Positions 4,585 to 11,088 of a stretch of DNA of 11,088 nucleotides are shown here, in pieces. The first letter of the stretch is position 1, and the number at the start of each line of letters is the position of its first letter. The DNA lies in contig JAICPK010000020.1 of assembly GCA_025929855.1 (NCBI GenBank), forward strand, positions 1 through 11,088, read 5' to 3'. This DNA comes from Nitrososphaera sp. (lineage in GTDB: Archaea; Thermoproteota; Nitrososphaeria; Nitrososphaerales; Nitrososphaeraceae). The position numbers were made by a program, and so were the translations under genes. The notes beneath the pieces are model-generated. The model was given only the letters and a program-made list of their open reading frames with translations, did not search any database and was not told where the DNA came from.

Positions 4585-5820
4585 CTAGCTCCAGATTTTT
4601 TCCTTGAACGTCCACTTCTTGTTGAGCAAGAAGTTTCCCACAGATGCGGCAGCAACTGCCAAGATCAGCGACAACGGATATTCCATATTGTAGTTTTCGA
4701 CTAGCGCGTACACTAAAAGGAGCTGGATAATCGCGCCAAGTGAGCTAAAGCCAATGAACTTCCCAAATTGTATTCCAGTCTCTTTCACGTTGAATTCTCT
4801 GTCTTCAAAGGTCCACAGCTTGTTGAGGAAAAAGTTGGACGTCATCGAAATGAGTATGCCTAGGATTGTCGAGTATAGATACCATATGTTCGGAGCCAGC
4901 GCGCTAAAAAGCAGAGAAGCGACGTAGTTGACAAGTAGCCCAGAAGCACCGACGGTGTAGAACCTTCCTGCCTTTGAGAGAAAGCGGACAGACGTCCGCC
5001 TTTCCTTTTGCCTCATCGACTTGCCGTAGCGATAGAGGCGCATAACAGCCCTAAGATAGTCAAACATTACCCACTTGTCAAACTTGCTCTTTCCTACACT
5101 TCTGTTGGTGAATGTATAAGGCACTTCTTTGACTCGAGCACCCTTTGTCTTGACTAAAATTTCAAGTAGCATTTTGTAGCCTATTGCATCGAGCTTAACG
5201 CCATCGATGATGTCTCGCCTGAATGCAAAGAACCCTGATACTGGATCTTTTACTTCTATGCCAAGTCCATATTGCGCTATCTTGGTCGCGCCCTTGCTCA
5301 TGAGTCTGCGCTTAAATGGCCAGCCAATTATAGATCCGCCCTTTATGTATCGTGACGCAACTACTATGTCGCAGTCTGAGTCTTGAAGCGCTTCAATTAT
5401 AGATGGGATTACATGAGGAGGATGAGAAAAGTCGCCGTCCATGACGACTAACAAATCTCCTGTGGCAGACTCTACCCCTGCAACTATCGCAGAACTGAGA
5501 CCGAACTTGCCCTCTCGCCGAATAATCTCAACGTGTAATTTGTTGTTATTTTTCCTATTGGAAATGTTCTTTGCATGCAGGCTAGCAATCTCGGCAGTGC
5601 CATCGGGGGAATTGTCGTCGACCACTATTATTTCTGCTGTCGTATAAGGAGAAAGCGTTTCGGCTATTGAGTCAAGCATTCTGACTATGTTTTGTGATTC
5701 GTTATAAGTTGGAAGAACTATTGACAGTTTCGCCTTGCTGGGTTTGACCATCTCCTCCTGCCTTGGCAGATCCACGACCCTCTGTTTGTCGGGAGGGATA
5801 TAAAATATTTGGTTAAACAT
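4585..5820 (-). CDS. Dolichol-phosphate mannose synthase-type GT2 fused to a GtrA-like membrane domain (411 aa)
   Basis: Residues about 32-250 form a GT2 glycosyltransferase that moves a hexose from a nucleotide sugar to a polyprenyl phosphate at the cytoplasmic face. KLSIVLPTYNE (31-41), the EIIVVDDNSPDGT donor-binding motif (63-75), VVMDGDFSHPP (125-135, metal-binding DxD), DPVSGFFAFRR (192-202) and NRSVGKSKF (239-247) are diagnostic of DPM1-like enzymes. Residues about 285-405 are a GtrA/DPMS membrane domain with four helices (near 288-308, 313-333, 352-372 and 382-400) and the NKLWTF/NKKWTF repeats. This layout is known for archaeal polyprenol-phosphate mannose synthases used in glycan assembly. 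The start may instead be Met24 (ATG 5751-5749): the first 23 residues precede the conserved domain, and AGGAGG lies directly upstream, though those bases also encode Gln-Glu-Glu. The sugar is not determinable here. Confidence 0.93.
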   Translation of the reverse strand: MFNQIFYIPPDKQRVVDLPRQEEMVKPSKAKLSIVLPTYNESQNIVRMLDSIAETLSPYTTAEIIVVDDNSPDGTAEIASLHAKNISNRKNNNKLHVEIIRREGKFGLSSAIVAGVESATGDLLVVMDGDFSHPPHVIPSIIEALQDSDCDIVVASRYIKGGSIIGWPFKRRLMSKGATKIAQYGLGIEVKDPVSGFFAFRRDIIDGVKLDAIGYKMLLEILVKTKGARVKEVPYTFTNRSVGKSKFDKWVMFDYLRAVMRLYRYGKSMRQKERRTSVRFLSKAGRFYTVGASGLLVNYVASLLFSALAPNIWYLYSTILGILISMTSNFFLNKLWTFEDREFNVKETGIQFGKFIGFSSLGAIIQLLLVYALVENYNMEYPLSLILAVAAASVGNFLLNKKWTFKEKIWS

Positions 5821-5849
5821 GATGTCATAGCAAACTAAAGATCGGGTAT

Positions 5850-5987
5850 ACGTCCAACGTAGGGATCTCTATTTAGTAATGCCACCTTGCCAACAGATGC
5901 GTTCTATGTTCTATGCATACACTCGAATGGTCGGTCTTTGTGTCATCATGACCGCCAGCCCCAATACATGACTAATTCGTTGGACGT
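5850..5987. repeat. Perfect 10-bp inverted repeat bracketing the dpm1-radB intergenic region
   Basis: ACGTCCAACG (5850-5859) and CGTTGGACGT (5978-5987) are exact reverse complements 118 bp apart. They nearly span the gap between the two minus-strand genes. The left copy overlaps the GTATAC sequence that could serve as the TATA element of the DPM1-like gene. Possibilities are paired regulator sites, the closing stem of an RNA, or coincidence. Confidence 0.4.
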
Positions 5988-6006
5988 GGATTGAGGCATG
6001 ATCATC

Positions 6007-6705
6007 TTATTTTTGGTCTGAAATTCCTAGTGTAGTGATTGTGAAAGGCGCAGGTCCTCTGCCTGCCGGTTGCATGAGTACTGCTTGAAATGACGAGTTT
6101 ACAACGTCAACTATTTCAAGCTTCATCCTCATGTGAGAATATATTGATACGCTACTGCCCAAATATTCACGTTGTTGCCAGGGAATGACTGCCTGCGCAA
6201 CATTCCGGCCGGCCTGGTCTATTAGAGTTATTGGAGGGGCGCTTCTGACCATGTTAGTGACCACAATAGCACAGCCTGAACTTATCGCCAAAAGTGCAAG
6301 CTCACGCAAGTACTTCATCAATGCTCGGTGCCTCTCCGGTCCAGAATATTCTGTTGAGAAGAGAGATGTCAGGCTATCGACAACAACAAGCGTGGGTCGT
6401 ACCTCTAATATTTTCTTTGTTGCATTCATCTGGTCAATTGTGGTAAGCGCTCTTACGTAAGTAATTTTATCAAGCGATAATTTAGTGCCAGAGATCTCCA
6501 CTATCCGCTCGGGACGGAATGTTCCGGCGGTATCAATAAACAAACTGCTGGCGGCACCTTTCGTACAGTGTGCACAAAGTGTAAAGCACAGCTGCGACTT
6601 GCCAGAACCGCTCTCACCATATATATCGGTAATCATACCTGTATGTATTCCACCTCCAAGTAGAGCATCTATCGCCTTTGAACCTGTGGAGATACTGGCC
6701 ATCAT
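6007..6705 (-). CDS. radB: RadB-like RecA/Rad51-family ATPase (232 aa)
   Basis: This is a single RecA-fold ATPase without the N-terminal helix-hairpin-helix domain of RadA. GESGSGKS (30-37) is the Walker A loop, FIDTAGTFRPERI (57-69) is the Rad51/RadA-type strand with the conserved TxGTFRPER motif, and LVVVDSLTSLF (106-116) is Walker B. IVVTNMV (147-153) corresponds to the VTNQV region before loop L2. The length fits archaeal RadB paralogues, which assist RadA filaments in homologous recombination and often have weak ATPase activity. A more general RecA-superfamily (KaiC-like) assignment is possible, but the FRPER motif favours RadB. Two ATGs are adjacent (6705 and 6702). It is divergent from the LSm gene across 109 bp, with a weak minus-strand TATA-like AGAAAATAG at 6722-6730 about 21 bp before the start. 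Confidence 0.85.
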   Translation of the reverse strand: MMASISTGSKAIDALLGGGIHTGMITDIYGESGSGKSQLCFTLCAHCTKGAASSLFIDTAGTFRPERIVEISGTKLSLDKITYVRALTTIDQMNATKKILEVRPTLVVVDSLTSLFSTEYSGPERHRALMKYLRELALLAISSGCAIVVTNMVRSAPPITLIDQAGRNVAQAVIPWQQREYLGSSVSIYSHMRMKLEIVDVVNSSFQAVLMQPAGRGPAPFTITTLGISDQK

Positions 6706-6721
6706 TTGTGTCTACGGCTGG

Positions 6722-6730
6722 CTATTTTCT
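6722..6730 (-). promoter_or_regulatory. Candidate promoter element of the RadB-like gene
   Basis: AGAAAATAG on the minus strand is centred about 21 bp before the ATG at 6705, consistent with a leaderless or nearly leaderless mRNA. The match to box A is only moderate. Confidence 0.28.
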
Positions 6731-6767
6731 TGTATTACCTGCTTATGAATTTGTGTGCAAAGGAACC

Positions 6768-6775
6768 TTTTTATT
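6768..6775 (+). promoter_or_regulatory. TATA box of the LSm-metK operon
   Basis: TTTTTATT in AACCTTTTTATTCG is the best TATA-like sequence of the divergent 109-bp region in the + direction. It predicts initiation near 6796, giving a leader of about 19 nt that contains TTAGGT (6806-6811), a possible weak ribosome-binding site before the TTG at 6815. Confidence 0.45.
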
Positions 6776-6814
6776 CGAGCCACGATTTTTTCAACCCTAA
6801 AGTGATTAGGTAGA

Positions 6815-7072
6815 TTGTCTTCTTCGCCGTCATCTCAACAGCAACCAAAACGACCCCTCTCAACGCTGCAGCGAGCAATTAACCGGAAAGTTGCGGTTAG
6901 ACTAAAAAGTGAAATAGAGTATAAAGGAAGGATGAACAATGTTGATTCTTATATGAACCTCATACTTACTGATGCCGAGGAGTTTAATGGCTCTGTTGCG
7001 CTTGCAAACTATGGCAAAGTTGTGATAAGGGGCAACAATGTCCTTTTCATCAAACTGGAAAAAGAATTCTAG
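6815..7072 (+). CDS. LSm (Sm-like archaeal) RNA-binding protein (85 aa)
   Basis: This is a clear Sm fold. The Sm1 motif spans about residues 25-57 (VAVRLKSEIEYKGRMNNVD then YMNLILTDAEEF). The Sm2 motif is VVIRGNNVLFIKLE (69-82), carrying the IRGxNV signature whose Arg, Gly and Asn contact uridine. Archaeal Sm proteins form heptameric rings that bind U-rich RNA and take part in tRNA and small-RNA metabolism. A Ser/Gln/Pro-rich N-terminal extension of about 20 residues (SSSPSSQQQPKRP) precedes the fold and should be flexible. The TTG start is the only upstream start consistent with the promoter. The metK gene follows after 35 bp, so the two are probably one transcript. Confidence 0.93.
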   Translation: MSSSPSSQQQPKRPLSTLQRAINRKVAVRLKSEIEYKGRMNNVDSYMNLILTDAEEFNGSVALANYGKVVIRGNNVLFIKLEKEF

Positions 7073-7107
7073 TCATGATGAAGTACTGAGGTGGTGGCAG
7101 TTGGCAA

Positions 7108-8244
7108 ATGGCAAAAAGATGGCTGTTCTCGTCTGAAAGCGTAACTGAGGGTCATCCTGACAAAGTGTGTGACCAGATATCAGATGCAGTTCTTGACGAA
7201 TTTTTGCGGCGAGACCCTGATTCCCGAGTTGCTGTAGAGTCAATGATAACATCTGGAATTGTCTTTGTCGCAGGTGAAGTGACCTCTAAAGGCAAAGTGG
7301 ATGTGCAGAAAACTGTCCGTGACACTATCCGAGCAATAGGATATGATAGGCCAGAATACGGTTTTGATTGTGATTCATGTTCAGTTCTTACATCACTTCA
7401 TGAGCAGAGTCCAGACATTTCTATGGGTGTAAATGCCAGCGAAGAAAAGGAACAGGGTGCCGGCGACCAAGGACTGATGTTTGGGTTTGCAACTAACGAA
7501 ACACCAGAGCTGATGCCCCTCCCGATCACGGTCGCACACCAGCTGTCAATGAGCCTCGCACGGGTAAGAAAGAAAAAAGAGCTCGGTTGGGTCCGCCCAG
7601 ACGGAAAGTCTCAAGTATCGGTTGTCTATGAAGATGGAGTGCCAAAACGCATAGACTCTGTTGTCATTTCTACACAGCATTCCCCTGACATCAGCATGAG
7701 TCAGCTTCGTGAAGAAGTGATTAACAAGGTTATAAAACCAGTCTGCGACAGCTGGATAGATAGTCAGACAAAGTTTCTTGTCAATCCAACAGGTAGGTTC
7801 GTGATAGGCGGCCCGCCAAGCGACACAGGCCTTACTGGAAGAAAAATAATTGCTGATACATATGGCGGCATGGGGAGGCATGGAGGGGGTGCATTCTCTG
7901 GCAAGGATCCTTCAAAAGTGGACAGGTCAGCCTGTTATATGGCAAGATATGTAGCGAAGAATATAGTAGCGGCACGGCTGGCAGAAAAATGCGAAGTGCA
8001 AGTTGCATACGCTATAGGAGTGGCAGAACCGATCTCTATCATGGTGGAAACTTTTGGAACAGGCAAGATGAATGCAGAAGAGGTTGAGGGATTGGTCAGA
8101 AAGAACTTTAACATGAGGCCCGCGGAAATAATAAGGATACTCGATCTTAAGCGTCCGATATATCAGCAAACTGCGGCCTATGGCCACTTCGGGAGAAACA
8201 ATCCAGCCTTCACGTGGGAAAAGGCAGACAGACATCTTTTATGA
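7108..8244 (+). CDS. metK: S-adenosylmethionine synthetase, bacterial type (378 aa)
   Basis: This enzyme makes S-adenosylmethionine from methionine and ATP, releasing phosphate and pyrophosphate; SAM is the cell's main methyl donor. All canonical MetK blocks are present: [19 protein letters not shown] (8-26, ATP/metal-binding GHPDK), GAGDQG (117-122, methionine-site hexapeptide), [20 protein letters not shown] (226-245), the P-loop-like [17 protein letters not shown] (259-275) and [10 protein letters not shown]. The C-terminal YGHFGR motif is also present. Length matches bacterial/eukaryotic MAT. Most archaea instead use a very divergent archaeal MAT family, so this is the bacterial-type enzyme in an archaeal context. 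ATG 7108 is preceded by GAGGTGG at 7088-7094, 13 nt upstream. It sits 35 bp after the LSm gene. Confidence 0.97.
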   Translation: MAKRWLFSSESVTEGHPDKVCDQISDAVLDEFLRRDPDSRVAVESMITSGIVFVAGEVTSKGKVDVQKTVRDTIRAIGYDRPEYGFDCDSCSVLTSLHEQSPDISMGVNASEEKEQGAGDQGLMFGFATNETPELMPLPITVAHQLSMSLARVRKKKELGWVRPDGKSQVSVVYEDGVPKRIDSVVISTQHSPDISMSQLREEVINKVIKPVCDSWIDSQTKFLVNPTGRFVIGGPPSDTGLTGRKIIADTYGGMGRHGGGAFSGKDPSKVDRSACYMARYVAKNIVAARLAEKCEVQVAYAIGVAEPISIMVETFGTGKMNAEEVEGLVRKNFNMRPAEIIRILDLKRPIYQQTAAYGHFGRNNPAFTWEKADRHLL

Positions 8245-8280
8245 GCTTATGCTAAATTTACACGGCCCATAGACAAATTA

Positions 8281-8296
8281 TATCTCTATATCTCTA
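8281..8296 (+). repeat. Tandem octamer TATCTCTA x2 after metK
   Basis: Two perfect copies in a row, continued by a partial copy (TCT), lie 36 bp past the metK stop. The transcript would be U/C-rich, as in archaeal 3' ends, so it may mark the end of the LSm-metK mRNA. Confidence 0.4.
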
Positions 8297-8684
8297 TCTT
8301 GTTGCTTACCTCGTCCCTAACGCCACCGCAACCTCATTGGCAGGAGAGCTCTATGCATGCTAGTAATGACAGGTTTTTCCTGCTTTGTTGTATTCATGAG
8401 GTAACACAGCAATATGAAGAGTACATACAAGTGAAGATGTACTTTATCAGAGTCAGACAGTATTGGTACTATTCTAAGAGCTCAAAAAATGGTAGGCTAA
8501 CATTTCTTGCACTGTCAGCCACCTTGCTGCAAGACAAATAGAACTTACTAATTAGAAAGCGTTCCAAGATCCACCGATAAGAAATAAAAAACTATGGAAG
8601 AGCAATGCTAGTTCCAGCTAGATTAATTCCTATGCATATTGATTGCAGTACCTCAATTCTAGATAATGTGAAGGATATAGTTGG

Positions 8685-8692
8685 ATATAAAA
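8685..8692 (+). promoter_or_regulatory. TATA box for the Cdc48 gene
   Basis: ATATAAAA (in GGATATAAAAGC) is the strongest box-A match upstream of the gene and predicts initiation near 8713, giving a leader of roughly 100 nt before ATG 8811. A second AT-rich element (TTATATGCTTATTT, about 8722-8735) could start transcripts near 8755. A long leader is unusual in these archaea and leaves room for regulation. Confidence 0.42.
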
Positions 8693-8810
8693 GCGGAAGC
8701 GCCCATATAGTATTCTTCGGTGTTATATGCTTATTTGAATTGCATTGAATGAGATTGAAAAGACTAATTAGGAGTTGTGTGCCAATACAAGGCAGGCAGA
8801 CAAAGATTTT

Positions 8811-11014
<2,204 letters not shown>

Positions 11015-11015
<1 letters not shown>

Positions 11016-11061
11016 CAAGCGGAGAGGCAGGTCTTGCTTAACTCCTGCTTGCTTGCTCTCC
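11015..11061 (+). terminator. Stem-loop-capable 3' tail after the Cdc48 gene
   Basis: GGAGAG-GCAGG (11021-11031) can pair with CCTGC (11044-11048) and CTCTCC (11056-11061), leaving a 7-nt bulge. An alternative pairing is GCAAG (11015-11019) with CTTGC (11033-11037). No U-run follows, so this may be a 3'-UTR structure rather than a terminator. A TATA-like CTCTATATA ends the window and could serve the next gene. Confidence 0.3.
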
Positions 11062-11088
11062 TAGACAACCAAAATAATACTCTATATA

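Larger units (their letters stand above)
8245..8810. other. 566-bp intergenic region between metK and the Cdc48 gene
   Basis: No convincing gene. Just after metK there is a pyrimidine-rich tandem repeat (TATCTCTA twice, 8281-8296, then TCTT) that may coincide with transcript ends. A small hairpin CAGG-TTTTT-CCTG follows near 8370-8382. A 47-codon open frame (8605-8748, +) beginning MLVPARLIPMHIDC and ending in a hydrophobic stretch is preceded by AAATAAAAAA. Its composition is not persuasive and the Cdc48 promoter lies inside it. The 80-codon open frame at 8299-8541 looks spurious. Confidence 0.45.

Noticed and set aside
7076..7090. ATGATGA followed by CTGA, like C and D boxes of a guide sRNA
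   Set aside because: The spacing is only 4 nt, with no second box pair; guide RNAs need about 10-12 nt guides between boxes.
7546..7881. 111-codon frame antisense to metK
   Set aside because: Lies wholly inside the strongly supported metK gene; a shadow frame.
8299..8541. 80-codon plus-strand frame after metK
   Set aside because: Rich in scattered Cys, His, Gln and Tyr with no recognisable structure; the start lies in a tandem repeat.

Overview
The window looks like a chromosomal segment of an ammonia-oxidising-type archaeon (Nitrososphaeria/Thaumarchaeota, probably a soil Nitrososphaera relative). The lineage is inferred from gene content. The window carries an archaeal LSm (Sm-like) protein, a RadB-like RecA-family ATPase, a double-AAA Cdc48, a dolichol-phosphate-mannose-synthase-type GT2 fused to a GtrA membrane domain, and a soluble MtrA-like cobamide-binding protein without any methanogenesis genes. 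Several starts are TTG, and some lie where an archaeal TATA box predicts a leaderless transcript.

Layout. 1-272: C-terminal end of an Ala/Glu/Thr-rich helical protein that enters from the left. 273-1557: gene-poor, with one small charged ORF (847-996, +) and one small single-helix membrane ORF (1317-1418, -), plus several short inverted repeats. 1558-2599: two hypothetical + strand genes, a 226-aa protein with a damaged HEXXH-like motif and a 97-aa two-helix membrane protein. 2845-3731: a translationally coupled pair, a PNPOx-like split-barrel flavin/F420-type protein and an MtrA-like protein, with a TATA box about 24 bp before the TTG start. 3720-4049 (-): an all-alpha dUTPase/MazG-type NTP pyrophosphatase converging on the pair. 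4050-4584: a long AT-rich intergenic region with three evenly spaced 11-bp palindromes (a candidate operator array) and a promoter-linked small membrane ORF whose frame appears broken. 4585-5820 (-): DPM1-GtrA. 6007-6705 (-): RadB-like. 6815-8244 (+): LSm and then a bacterial-type S-adenosylmethionine synthetase (metK). 8245-8810: a 566-bp leader/intergenic region with a strong TATA box. 8811-11015 (+): Cdc48/VCP-like AAA+ ATPase, followed by a stem-loop-capable tail.

Most genes are housekeeping: SAM synthesis, RNA binding, protein unfolding, recombination, lipid-linked sugar transfer and nucleotide-pool cleaning. The parts that stand out are the PNPOx/MtrA-like pair, the 4.05-4.58 kb regulatory-looking intergenic region with its unlisted small ORF, and the small ORFs in the left third. 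No rRNA, convincing tRNA, CRISPR array, insertion sequence or phage gene was seen.
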